24,482 nucleotides of DNA from Sulfuritalea sp. (lineage in GTDB: Bacteria > Pseudomonadota > Gammaproteobacteria > Burkholderiales > Rhodocyclaceae). Both the position numbers and the translations under genes were made by a program. Of this stretch, positions 1-7,405 are shown piece after piece. Each line of letters starts with the position of its first letter. Within the stretch, counting starts at the first letter, position 1. The notes under the pieces are model-generated. The model was not told the DNA's origin, searched no databases, and saw only the letters and a list, made by a program, of their open reading frames with translations. The stretch lies in NCBI GenBank assembly GCA_023229685.1, contig JALNYT010000015.1, positions 1-24,482 on the forward strand. Reading direction: 5' to 3'.

Positions 1-2
1 TC

Positions 3-254
3 GACGCGGTCAAGACGCACAATCCCTTCGCCGTGAATGACATCGCCTTCGCGCGGGCCACCGGGTTTCCGCTGGAGAAGATGAACAACTACGGCTGCTC
101 GCTGATCTGGGGTCACCCGCAGGGACCCACGGGCCTGCGCAGCGTGATCGAACTGATCGAGGAACTGGTCTTGCGCGGCGGCGGTGTCGCCCTGTTCGGC
201 GGCTGCGCCGCGGGCGATTCAGGGATGGCGGTGGTGTTGCGCGTCAGCGGCTGA
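3..254 (+). CDS. Thiolase family protein (acetyl-CoA acetyltransferase type), C-terminal part
   Basis: The gene is open at the left edge, so only its last 83 residues are seen. Thiolases condense or cleave acyl-CoA and acetyl-CoA in beta-oxidation, ketone-body or aromatic-acid degradation pathways in the cytoplasm. The fragment carries the C-terminal hallmarks of the family: THNPFAVND, the GHPQGPTG stretch around the catalytic His, and GGCAAGDSG, which supplies the second active-site Cys near the C terminus. The CAAGD form differs from the CxGxGxG form of classical biosynthetic thiolases and recalls thiolases of degradation clusters, but the substrate cannot be read from this piece. No terminator is obvious directly after the stop. 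Confidence 0.85.
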   Translation, partial: DAVKTHNPFAVNDIAFARATGFPLEKMNNYGCSLIWGHPQGPTGLRSVIELIEELVLRGGGVALFGGCAAGDSGMAVVLRVSG

Positions 255-706
255 GATGTGGGGCCACCATCCTCCGCTCCGGGACACCCTCTTCATCCTG
301 AAGGAATTGGCCGGATTCAATAGCATCGCCTGTCTGCCCGGTTGCGAGGAGGCGACTACTTGGTGGTAGCTATTCATGAAGAGGCCAGTAAGTTTGCCGG
401 CAGCATTGTCAGCTTTCTCAAAGGAAGAAAAGGGTAGACGGAAGATTGCGTGGCATCGCTACCAGGACCAGTCGAAGTCGTCGTTCTCCAGCAAGCTACA
501 GGGCGTGGAAAAGTAGGTGCGGAATGCTCGCTGACGGCCCAGAACGGCCGGTTGGCCTTCGGCTATTGAACGCATCCATAACAGACGCTCAACGAAGACA
601 CAGAATTGCAGACACGCCCGTTGATTGATAAAACCGCCGCAGGAGTCCGCGTTGTGTTGAAATAGCGACCTTGCAAATAACATATTGATCTGCGGAGGGC
701 TCAACC
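255..706. other. Gene-poor gap between thiolase and the Jet/Mks-like operon
   Basis: No recognisable gene lies here. A short open frame at 376-516 on the plus strand (ATG to TAG, 46 residues, very basic, ending SKLQGVEK) has no clear ribosome binding site and no family I recognise, so it is not called. The base composition is more AT-rich than the thiolase before it. The gap therefore probably marks the left border of the acquired block, but I found no tRNA gene, attachment site or flanking direct repeat. Confidence 0.5.
657..699 (+). promoter_or_regulatory. Candidate promoter and RBS of the Jet/Mks-like operon
   Basis: TTGAAA at 657-662 lies 18 bases before CATATT at 681-686, giving a plausible sigma70 -35/-10 pair with a weak -10. 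GGAGGG at 694-699 sits 7 bases before the GTG at 707 and supports that start. The downstream genes overlap one another and have no room for their own promoters, so this region probably drives the whole operon. Confidence 0.4.
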
Positions 707-1933
707 GTGAGTACGAACCCAATACGGACTCTGCAGCTCGCCGCGGAATATTTCCCGTTGCTCTCCTACATGGCTGAGCATGGCGAGTCGGTCGGCTTGT
801 CGGATATGCGCTCCCTCCATCAGAAGCACAAACCGGACGACCTGCGACCGACTGATCGGCTCGCCGAATTGCTGGAAGAGTTCGGACTTTTTGAAAAATC
901 CGCGGATTCAGATCTCGCGTGGGAGGTGCCGCACATCGTTGGCGAGTTTTTGCGCCATCTGTCGATGCGGCAACGGCTCGCGGCTCCCGGGTTACTTGCA
1001 CCGATCATTGAGGAAGTCGCGCTTCTCACCGAAGAGCTCCGCCAAGCGGTAGTAGCTACGGACCTCGACCGCATCCGGAATACGAGTGCCAACATTAAGC
1101 AGGCACTTGATGCGGCCCGCAGCCTATCTCGCGAAAACTATCGAGCAATCCTGCACGAAGTGATGCGAATCAAAAGCAGGCAGGACAACAGGACGCTCAG
1201 GGAGCGCTTTCTCTTCATCAGCCAATTGCACGAACGCCACCTGGCACCGCTGGGCGGGCTGGTAGACGTCGGCGGCGAAATGGAGCGCCGCGCCGCCGAA
1301 CTGATTGCTGTCGCGCGCGCGGCTCGGGACAGCATGGTCAACGACCCCTTCATCCCCGCAATTGCGGCGAAGATCGTTTCCTCGGTCCGCCGAATGAAGG
1401 ACGAGGCTTGGGAGGACTTTCATTCAGCGCTCCGCGAAGTGACGCCACTCTTCCGCCAGATCCGGCGCGACCACGCACTGGCCACTTCGATCAGCATCCT
1501 GCTGGAAAGCCTCCGCCGTCAGGGCGTGAAAGCTCTTGACGGCATAATCGACCGCCTGCAGATCGCGCGCTGGCGAGCTGACAACGTGTTTTCGAGATTT
1601 GCCATTGAGGATTATCTCGCTGGAGTTGAGCAGCACGCCCATCGCCCCGAGCAGGATCCGATTCTCACCACTGACGACCAAGGGAGCGCGCCATTCGTGC
1701 TGGATGCAATCGAAGTCGCCGCGCAACTGGAAGCCGACGGCGAACAGCCTGACCTCCTCAGGTGGTTGATCGAGCGCTACGCGGATTTCCCCGACCAGCA
1801 GATCCTGCAAGCCTTCCATGGTGTTGCAGAGAACCCAGTTTTTGCGGCCGCTCCAGGCGAAGTACGCGAATTCATCGACACCGTAGATGCTCGCTATACC
1901 TACCACCCTATAAGGATTTCCTCCAATGCTTGA
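707..1933 (+). CDS. jetA: JetA/MksF-like kleisin subunit of a Wadjet-type condensin
   Basis: This 408-residue, largely helical, charged protein has no enzyme motif. By position (first gene, before a small MukE-like gene, a coiled-coil ATPase and a Toprim protein) and by overall make-up it is the kleisin, the MukF/MksF/JetA role. Such a subunit bridges the two ATPase heads and carries the MukE-like subunit. The N-terminal part (about 1-85, with AEYFPLLSYM and the helices after it) could be the winged-helix dimerisation domain. The centre is long helices, and the acidic C terminus would contact an ATPase head. It starts with GTG after a good GGAGGG site. Its last codons overlap the next gene by 8 bases, which suggests coupled translation. 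At 408 residues it is, from memory, shorter than typical JetA proteins. Assignment rests on gene order and composition, not on a decisive motif. Confidence 0.72.
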   Translation: MSTNPIRTLQLAAEYFPLLSYMAEHGESVGLSDMRSLHQKHKPDDLRPTDRLAELLEEFGLFEKSADSDLAWEVPHIVGEFLRHLSMRQRLAAPGLLAPIIEEVALLTEELRQAVVATDLDRIRNTSANIKQALDAARSLSRENYRAILHEVMRIKSRQDNRTLRERFLFISQLHERHLAPLGGLVDVGGEMERRAAELIAVARAARDSMVNDPFIPAIAAKIVSSVRRMKDEAWEDFHSALREVTPLFRQIRRDHALATSISILLESLRRQGVKALDGIIDRLQIARWRADNVFSRFAIEDYLAGVEQHAHRPEQDPILTTDDQGSAPFVLDAIEVAAQLEADGEQPDLLRWLIERYADFPDQQILQAFHGVAENPVFAAAPGEVREFIDTVDARYTYHPIRISSNA

Positions 1934-2474
1934 TCTTCCCTGCAAGCTCGACGACATATTTCGGGAGTTTTCCCGAGGGAGGCATCTGTCTGCCCAGGAC
2001 GGGGATATTTATATCGCTCTCGAACAGCGGCCTGACGATTACATCCTGCTGTTTGGCAGGTTGGGCTTCGAACTGGTTCATGATGCCCGTGGCTTCTACT
2101 ACTTCGCCGGCTCGAACCGGGGCATTGCCGGTGGCATTCAGCGATTGGCCCTATTTGTATACATTCTCATTGACTGGCTCGCCGACTCCGGCGAAAGCAT
2201 CACCGAGGCACTGGCCGGGAAGGCCTTCGCGGTGGACGCTCTTCCACACTTGGCCAGTGACCGGTACCGGGGATACCTGGCCCACGTCGACGTAGAAAAC
2301 GCCGATGGACTGGCCGACATCATCCGTACTATGGACAACTTCGGATTTGCGAAGCAGATGGGCGACGGCAGTTTCCGCTTTCTGCCACCGGTCCACCGAA
2401 TTGTGGATGCCTGCATCGCATCCAATCGGGAGACGGTACCCACAGACGTCACCCAGGAACCCGAGTCATGCTGA
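1926..2474 (+). CDS. jetB: JetB/MksE-like (MukE-like) subunit of a Wadjet-type condensin
   Basis: A 182-residue protein encoded between the kleisin and ATPase genes, overlapping both (8 bases upstream, 7 bases downstream). Size and position fit the MukE/MksE/JetB subunit, a tandem winged-helix protein that binds the kleisin and contacts DNA. The sequence supports a compact alpha/beta fold: an N-terminal helix, a middle hydrophobic helix (LALFVYILIDWL), and a C-terminal winged-helix-like part in which IIRTMDNFGFAKQM is followed by a strand turn GDGSFRFL. No signal peptide, metal site or enzymatic motif is visible. The start ATG lies inside the end of the kleisin gene, so stoichiometry is probably set by translational coupling. 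The alternative is an uncharacterised small subunit of the same complex. Confidence 0.7.
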   Translation: MLDLPCKLDDIFREFSRGRHLSAQDGDIYIALEQRPDDYILLFGRLGFELVHDARGFYYFAGSNRGIAGGIQRLALFVYILIDWLADSGESITEALAGKAFAVDALPHLASDRYRGYLAHVDVENADGLADIIRTMDNFGFAKQMGDGSFRFLPPVHRIVDACIASNRETVPTDVTQEPESC

Positions 2475-5185
2475 TCACCCCAGGACCCAAGCGCATCATC
2501 CTCATTCGCGCCGGCCGCTTCGATTATGCAGAGGTGGTGCTGGGGAGTTCCACCCATCTGGTCGGACCCAACAATGTGGGCAAAACGTCCCTCATTGCTT
2601 GTCTACAGTTCCTCTACATCGCTGCATTTTCGGAAATGAAATTCAGTCGCCCTTGGGACGAATCCCAGCGCTACTACTTCCAGGATGACGCCTCGACAAT
2701 CCTGTTCGAAACGGCAACCGCTGACGGGCGCTTCGTCACGCTGGGGCTGCGCGGCCGTGGTCAGATGGGCGGCTACCACGTGGATCGATTTGCCTTCGAG
2801 GGGCCGTATAGACGGGATGACTTTCTCTCTGACGACAGTCGGGTGCGTGAATTTACGGAAGTGAAAGCGCGACTCGCTGGCGAACGGTACTTCAAACTGC
2901 TCGACCCAGCCGATATCCGGGCGGCAGTCGTGGGCGACTATACGGCGGTACCGGCACTGAACATGGGGATCGTTCCGCTCAAAAACCCCGCCCGCTACAG
3001 CGACTTCGTCTACCTTCTCAAGAACCTGCTACGACTCAACAGCCTGTCCCAGAAAGACATCAAGGACACGCTTTTAACCGTGTATCGCCATGATATTCAG
3101 ACGGTCGAGATTGATCTTTACGGCACCTATGCCGACCTGCACGCGAAACTTACTGCGGAACGGGCGAAGCTGGATAACCTTCGCAAGGTGAAAGTCCTTG
3201 CTGCAAGCCTGAAAGGGAATCGTGCGAAGCGGGAACTGGCGCGACGGGACCTCCCTGCCATGTACGTAACCGTGCTGGGATCCAAGGCGCGTGCAATGAC
3301 AGCGCTCCAGAAGTCTGTCAACGATGCAGATAGGAGTAATGTTGAACTGGACCAGGCTGATCAAACTGCATCTATTCGGCATCACGAGCTAGAGGAACAA
3401 AACAAAGCAATTATTCAGGACCTCACTCGCGCAACCGACTGGATTTCTGCAGTGGACGATGAAGGCGTGGTGCTACGTGACTATCTTCCTGACATCGCGC
3501 AACAGGAGCGACAAAACCTTTCGGACCGGATTGATGGTCTGACGGCGAAGATCGTCAATCCCGGCGACCCGGCAGCGCTCGAGCGCGCTTTGACGGAACT
3601 GAAAGCCACTCTACAACAGACCATCGAGCAGCGCGACAAGCACGCCAATCTTCTCGGAACGCGGTTACAGACCCGTTTGGGTGCGGGGGCGATTGCAGAC
3701 CTCGGCCGGATTTTCCATCCGGCGATCCTGCGTTTGCCAGTGGAACCTGGCGCCATCGAAATTAGTGACGAGGAATTGCTCGTTGCGGCCCTGAAGAAGC
3801 TCCATGGCCAGGTAGAGAATGGGCGCTTTCGGGCAGCCGGGGTGGAAGTTGCGCTTGATCGTATTGCCGGATCGGATACTGTTGCTGTAAAGGATATTGC
3901 AACCCTGAACGCGGAAATCGCATCGCTTGATCTTCGGGTAAAGCAAGCCGAAGAGGCGTTGAACACCGCGCGCAACATGGCGGCTCTCAAAATTGAGCAT
4001 GACAACCTGAAAAGGCTCTTGAGGACGGCCGAAACCACGGCCTTGCGATACGAGCAATGGCAGAAAAACGTGAAACTCGTGCCGGCGAAGCGGCGAGAAT
4101 GCCAGCAACTGAAAATCGCGCAGACGGCTAATCTGACGTCCAGAACCACCTTGGGCGACGAAGCCAAGAAGCGGGTCGAGTTGCGCGCTGCGATAAAAAC
4201 GTCCCTTGCGGACCTGACAGTCCGGCAGCGGGAATTGAACGCCATCCGGCCGGTGCCGGTGGATGCCGGTTGGCTGCTTGGTGCGGAAGATCCGGAGTGG
4301 CTGTCGATGGACGCACGGGAAATCAATTCCCTTTACGGACAGACGCATGACCTATACCTAGAGGCTGACGCTGAAGTTGCTCGGGTCCTCGATGAAGCAG
4401 AAGTTGTCTGTCAGGATGGATTCCCGGGCGCCAATCAGGACGAGCGCATCGACGCCCTGATTGAGGCCGTGGATTCGTTCGGCGAGCATGAGCGTAGCTT
4501 CCGAGATCAATTAGGCTTTGTGATCAATGGGATGCGTGCGTCATTCAATAATATGTTTAAAGCGTACAAAGACCTAGTGGATTGTGTAACCGACTTCAAT
4601 CGGTCTATCGGCAAGGTCTCCATTTCCAACCTGTCACAGATGGCCCTCGAACTCTATGAAAACACCGAAGTCACAAAGCACTATCGGTCAGTGTCCACCT
4701 CGGACCTGCTGGAGGAACCAGGCAAGACCGAGGAAGCGATAAAATTCATCGCCGACACCATCGACAACACTCGGGTTCTGCGTCTGTCCGACTGGTTTGG
4801 GGTGCGGTTCGTGATCACCACCGCCAACGGCGAGGCCAAGCGCTATGACGATTTGACTGTCATGGAATCCAACGGCACGACGATGGCGATCAAGATTCTG
4901 GTCAATATCGTTCTGATTCGGGCCATGATGCGGAAGAACAAGCCTTTCATGGTGCCGTTCTATATCGACGAAGCCACTCAGATCGATGAGGCCAACCTGA
5001 AGGAAATCGTCGCGCTGGCCAACGACAAGGGGTTCTGTCCCGTACTGGCCTCGACGGTACCAGCTTCAGTCGCGGAGCACATCGACTTCGTACGCCGGGT
5101 GGGCAACAACCGGGCAGTGATCGATCCCAAGTGGCGCATCACGCGCCAAGCGAAGCGGGCCGAAGCCGATGCCAACGCCGCTTGA
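2468..5185 (+). CDS. jetC: JetC/MksB-like SMC-family ATPase of a Wadjet-type condensin
   Basis: A 905-residue SMC/MukB-like motor. The Walker A motif GPNNVGKT is at residues 33-40. Two charged helical arms follow (about 205-330 and 470-600), separated by a less helical stretch at about 400-465 that may be the hinge. The C-terminal head has a Walker B motif FYIDEATQID with D834/E835 and a switch-like segment VLASTVPAS. In place of the LSGGQ signature it has ESNGTT at 800-805, so the signature keeps Ser and Gly but is strongly altered. In the Wadjet/Mks class such ATPases form a DNA-loop-extruding complex with the kleisin and MukE-like subunits and detect small circular DNA. The length is short beside MukB (about 1,500 residues) and chromosomal Smc. 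The ATG overlaps the stop of the preceding gene (ATGCTGA), and its 3' end overlaps the nuclease gene by 17 bases. Confidence 0.82.
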   Translation: MLITPGPKRIILIRAGRFDYAEVVLGSSTHLVGPNNVGKTSLIACLQFLYIAAFSEMKFSRPWDESQRYYFQDDASTILFETATADGRFVTLGLRGRGQMGGYHVDRFAFEGPYRRDDFLSDDSRVREFTEVKARLAGERYFKLLDPADIRAAVVGDYTAVPALNMGIVPLKNPARYSDFVYLLKNLLRLNSLSQKDIKDTLLTVYRHDIQTVEIDLYGTYADLHAKLTAERAKLDNLRKVKVLAASLKGNRAKRELARRDLPAMYVTVLGSKARAMTALQKSVNDADRSNVELDQADQTASIRHHELEEQNKAIIQDLTRATDWISAVDDEGVVLRDYLPDIAQQERQNLSDRIDGLTAKIVNPGDPAALERALTELKATLQQTIEQRDKHANLLGTRLQTRLGAGAIADLGRIFHPAILRLPVEPGAIEISDEELLVAALKKLHGQVENGRFRAAGVEVALDRIAGSDTVAVKDIATLNAEIASLDLRVKQAEEALNTARNMAALKIEHDNLKRLLRTAETTALRYEQWQKNVKLVPAKRRECQQLKIAQTANLTSRTTLGDEAKKRVELRAAIKTSLADLTVRQRELNAIRPVPVDAGWLLGAEDPEWLSMDAREINSLYGQTHDLYLEADAEVARVLDEAEVVCQDGFPGANQDERIDALIEAVDSFGEHERSFRDQLGFVINGMRASFNNMFKAYKDLVDCVTDFNRSIGKVSISNLSQMALELYENTEVTKHYRSVSTSDLLEEPGKTEEAIKFIADTIDNTRVLRLSDWFGVRFVITTANGEAKRYDDLTVMESNGTTMAIKILVNIVLIRAMMRKNKPFMVPFYIDEATQIDEANLKEIVALANDKGFCPVLASTVPASVAEHIDFVRRVGNNRAVIDPKWRITRQAKRAEADANAA

Positions 5186-6056
5186 TTCCTTCGCTGGGCT
5201 TTTGGCCGCGTTGCGGGGAAACGGGTCCCTCCCTTCCAGCAGAGCGCGCGGCAAAAACTTTGATCGGCTACGCCCCCTTCTCGACGCCGGGGTTCTGATC
5301 GAAAATCGGGTAGGCGCGGGCAAAGCCATCACCCTTATCGATATCGTCACCCTCGACAAGTTCATTGCCCACGAGTATCCCGCTGGACTTTTTGGAAACG
5401 AAAGCGAGTCAGCGGATTTGGATCGCCGAACACTTGCGCTTACCCGCTACCGAGATAGCAAAGCGATGGGTAGGCTAGATTTCGAGATTGTTGAGTTCCG
5501 CCTGATGGGTAATCATCCGCTACAAATTGGGGTACATACGCTCCGAGGCAGCAGCATGCCGCCGAGCGGTTTGGGAGCGCTGGTTCTGCACGACCACCGA
5601 CATGCAGATTTCCCCTTGGTGTCTTTTGCTGGCCGCGTGGCGACGGTGGAAAACCCCACTGTGTTCATTTCTTACCCTTGGACATCTGAAGGGATAGACC
5701 TCGCCATTCTCACCTACGGGCGAATGTCCCGCCGGCTAGTCTCATGGCTTTCCGGCGAAAGCATGCACGATGCATCAGTCACCCACTTTGGAGACTACGA
5801 TCCTGTGGGGCTCTGCGAGTATCTGCGAATCCAGGAGCAGTTGGGCGACCGCGCCAATCTGTTTATTCCCGACAATCTGGATGATCTGTTCAGGCGCTAT
5901 AGCAACCGCGAACTGCTAACTCGATCTTCTGGCCTGCTACCAAGGCTTGAGAAAAGCCAGCATCCAGATGTTCTGCGTGTTCTGGCGTTGATGCGAAAAC
6001 ACTCGGGAGGACTTGAGCACGAAGTGCTAACAAAAAAATCAGTGCCACTCCTTTGA
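5169..6056 (+). CDS. jetD: JetD/MksG-like Toprim nuclease subunit of a Wadjet-type system
   Basis: A 295-residue protein with a C-terminal Toprim domain like that of JetD (DUF2220) and topoisomerase VI A. The conserved Glu is in ATVENPTVF (E161), and the paired acidic residues are in THFGDYDPVG (D209 and D211). Together these form the metal-binding nuclease centre. A GLEHEVL segment near the end resembles the conserved LEQE-type tail of the family. About 150 residues precede the Toprim core and include a winged-helix-like stretch (LRPLLDAGVLIENR). Canonical JetD is, from memory, near 380-400 residues with an extra N-terminal arm, so this form looks compact. In Wadjet systems the loop-extruding complex triggers JetD to cut plasmid DNA. 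It is the last gene of the operon, starting inside the ATPase gene. The alternative is a related Toprim nuclease of an unnamed subtype. Confidence 0.8.
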   Translation: MPTPLDSFAGLLAALRGNGSLPSSRARGKNFDRLRPLLDAGVLIENRVGAGKAITLIDIVTLDKFIAHEYPAGLFGNESESADLDRRTLALTRYRDSKAMGRLDFEIVEFRLMGNHPLQIGVHTLRGSSMPPSGLGALVLHDHRHADFPLVSFAGRVATVENPTVFISYPWTSEGIDLAILTYGRMSRRLVSWLSGESMHDASVTHFGDYDPVGLCEYLRIQEQLGDRANLFIPDNLDDLFRRYSNRELLTRSSGLLPRLEKSQHPDVLRVLALMRKHSGGLEHEVLTKKSVPLL

Positions 6057-6252
6057 GATAGGTAACCGGCCAAAGGCTGAGCTTTACCCGGCCGCTGACC
6101 GCCCACGCTGAAGGTCAGCTTTCGGAACATGCACCTGACTGTTCAGGGTTGTTACCAGCCTGCCAATGTTTCGCTCACGCTTATATCGCCGTATCGCCAG
6201 CGCCGACTCTTGTGCGTTGATGTCTTGGATCTGCATGATGCTGGCAGCAAGG
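6057..6252. other. Intergenic region with an inverted repeat after jetD
   Basis: GCTGACC at 6094-6100 and GGTCAGC at 6113-6119 form a perfect 7-bp stem with a 12-base loop, about 40 bases after the jetD stop. No U-run follows, so it may be a weak terminator or part of a repeat. One copy of a short dispersed motif (CCAGCGCCGACT at 6197-6208 and its flanks) also lies here. No gene is seen. Confidence 0.4.
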
Positions 6253-6678
6253 CTACGCGAGCGTCAGCATCCCAAACACTTTGGCCAATTTTTGTAGACG
6301 GGCGTCGAAACACGCGAAGTGAAGTTCTTCGCTGGCCGCGTCCTGCAAGCTGCGGGCGGCGGCGAGTTGAACGCTGTCGTAGCCGCGCAGGGCAAAGGTA
6401 TCGGCATACTCGCCGGCCAGTTCCACCAGCGGCTGAGTGACCTCGACGATGGCATAGCGGGGCCAGTCGGTGCGCAACCGCGTTCGGACGGTCTCGATTG
6501 CCTCGGCATCGCTTGGATTCTCCCGCGCACGGCGCGCCAGTGCCGCCATGATTTCAGCCCAGGCAATGCGGCACACCGCGATGGCGGAGGCGGAGCGGGC
6601 CAGCGCTTGCATGTCGTCGCTGGCATCCTCCTTGATGTACAACTTGACCCGTGCCGAGGTGGCGCAGAACGGGATTAA
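6253..6678 (-). pseudogene. vapC: Decayed VapC-like PIN-domain toxin
   Basis: On the minus strand a 141-codon frame reads as a PIN-domain ribonuclease toxin of typical VapC length. The family normally opens with a strand ending in DTSALVK; here the frame gives IPFCATSARVKLYIKED. The first catalytic Asp is Ala (GCC where GAC is expected) and the following Leu is Arg. The start codon position holds TTA (6676-6678) where a TTG or GTG would be expected. Three other acidic positions survive: Glu in RIAWAEIM, Asp in LRGYDSVQLAAA and Asp in FACFDARL. A TTG at 6642 could still start a 129-residue product, but it would lack the first strand and that Asp. The remains of the antitoxin lie directly upstream, also broken. 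I infer an inactivated toxin. Confidence 0.72.
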
Positions 6679-6878
6679 CGCCGGTCCGCCAGCACCATCC
6701 GGCTGACCGGTGTTCCGCGTGGCGCTAGCTCAAGAGGCGCTCGTAACCGGGGCTTTCCGCCGCGCCAGCACAGGGCGCCTGTGGCGATCAAGCCTCATAG
6801 TCCGGCCTCGGCATGAAGCGGGATGCCGACGCTGCGGGCGATTGGCGTGTTGCGCGGTCTGACCACGATGACTTGGTT
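6675..6878 (-). pseudogene. Decayed Phd/VapB-type antitoxin, interrupted and 5'-truncated
   Basis: The minus-strand frame reads QVIVVRPRNTPIARSVGIP, then LHAEAGL, an in-frame TGA (6795-6797), then GLIATGALCWRGGKPR and finally SRMVLADRR before TAA (6675-6677). This is the layout of antitoxins paired with PIN toxins: a strand-rich DNA-binding part, a middle GGKPR segment and a VLxDRR end overlapping the toxin start. About 15-20 N-terminal residues are missing, because homology stops where queF ends (6883). The antitoxin stop overlaps the lost toxin start in the usual TTGA/TTAA fashion. The single stop and the truncation make it a pseudogene. The family call is by eye. Confidence 0.65.
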
Positions 6879-6882
6879 CGCG

Positions 6883-7314
6883 TCAGCCGCGCGTGTTCGA
6901 CGGCGCCGGAAACTCCGCCAGTTCGATCTTCGCTGCGGGCTTCCAGCCCTTCTTGCAGTGTTCCGCGACCACGTTGGTAAAAATGCCGCCGCGCACGTAG
7001 AAACGCGCGGTGAGGCGCATGAAGCGCGGCTTGGTGGCCTTTGCCAGGTCATCGAGGATGCGATTGGTGACGTCCTCGTGGAAATGTCCTTCGTCGCGAA
7101 AGCTCCAGATGTAGAGCTTGAGGCTTTTCAGCTCGACGCATACCTTGTCGGCGATGTAATCGAGCGTCAGCACGGCAAAATCCGGCTGCCCGGTCTTGGG
7201 ACAGAGGCAGGTGAATTCCGGGATTTCCATGTGGATCTGGTAATCCCGGTGCGGCGCAGGGTTGGGGAAGGTCTCCAGCGCCTTGGCGCGGGTTTGGATG
7301 GCTGGCTTCGGCAT
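6883..7314 (-). CDS. queF: NADPH-dependent 7-cyano-7-deazaguanine reductase (short, unimodular type)
   Basis: QueF reduces preQ0 to preQ1, a late step in making the queuosine of tRNA. The 143-residue product fits the short type. It has EFTCLCPKTGQPDFA with the catalytic Cys (C38, forming the thioimide with preQ0) and the following Asp (D45), then the NADPH-binding signature ELKSLKLYIWSFRDEGHFHED. The C terminus AEHCKKGWKPAAK is also usual. The start at 7314 matches family N termini (MPKPAIQT); no strong Shine-Dalgarno is seen. It diverges from smc across 91 bases that hold a shared -10 palindrome. I see no preQ1 riboswitch in that short leader. Its 3' end abuts the truncated antitoxin relic. 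Confidence 0.95.
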   Translation of the reverse strand: MPKPAIQTRAKALETFPNPAPHRDYQIHMEIPEFTCLCPKTGQPDFAVLTLDYIADKVCVELKSLKLYIWSFRDEGHFHEDVTNRILDDLAKATKPRFMRLTARFYVRGGIFTNVVAEHCKKGWKPAAKIELAEFPAPSNTRG

Positions 7315-7346
7315 GCTGTGTGGCTGCGGGTAAAGAGTCTGGACCG

Positions 7347-7354
7347 ATTATAAT
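7347..7354. promoter_or_regulatory. Shared palindromic -10 element between queF and smc
   Basis: ATTATAAT at 7347-7354 contains TATAAT on both strands in the short divergent spacer between queF and smc. It could serve as the -10 box of either promoter. The -35 regions on both sides match consensus poorly. An smc transcript would have a leader of roughly 45 bases. Confidence 0.45.
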
Positions 7355-7405
7355 GGCGCGGCTCTCCAGTCACACTTTTGCCACCATTTTTCCGGTTCAT
7401 CCTTC

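Noticed and set aside
7315..7405. preQ1 riboswitch upstream of queF
   Set aside because: The leader is under 40 bases on the queF side of the promoter and shows no aptamer-like stem with an A-rich tail.
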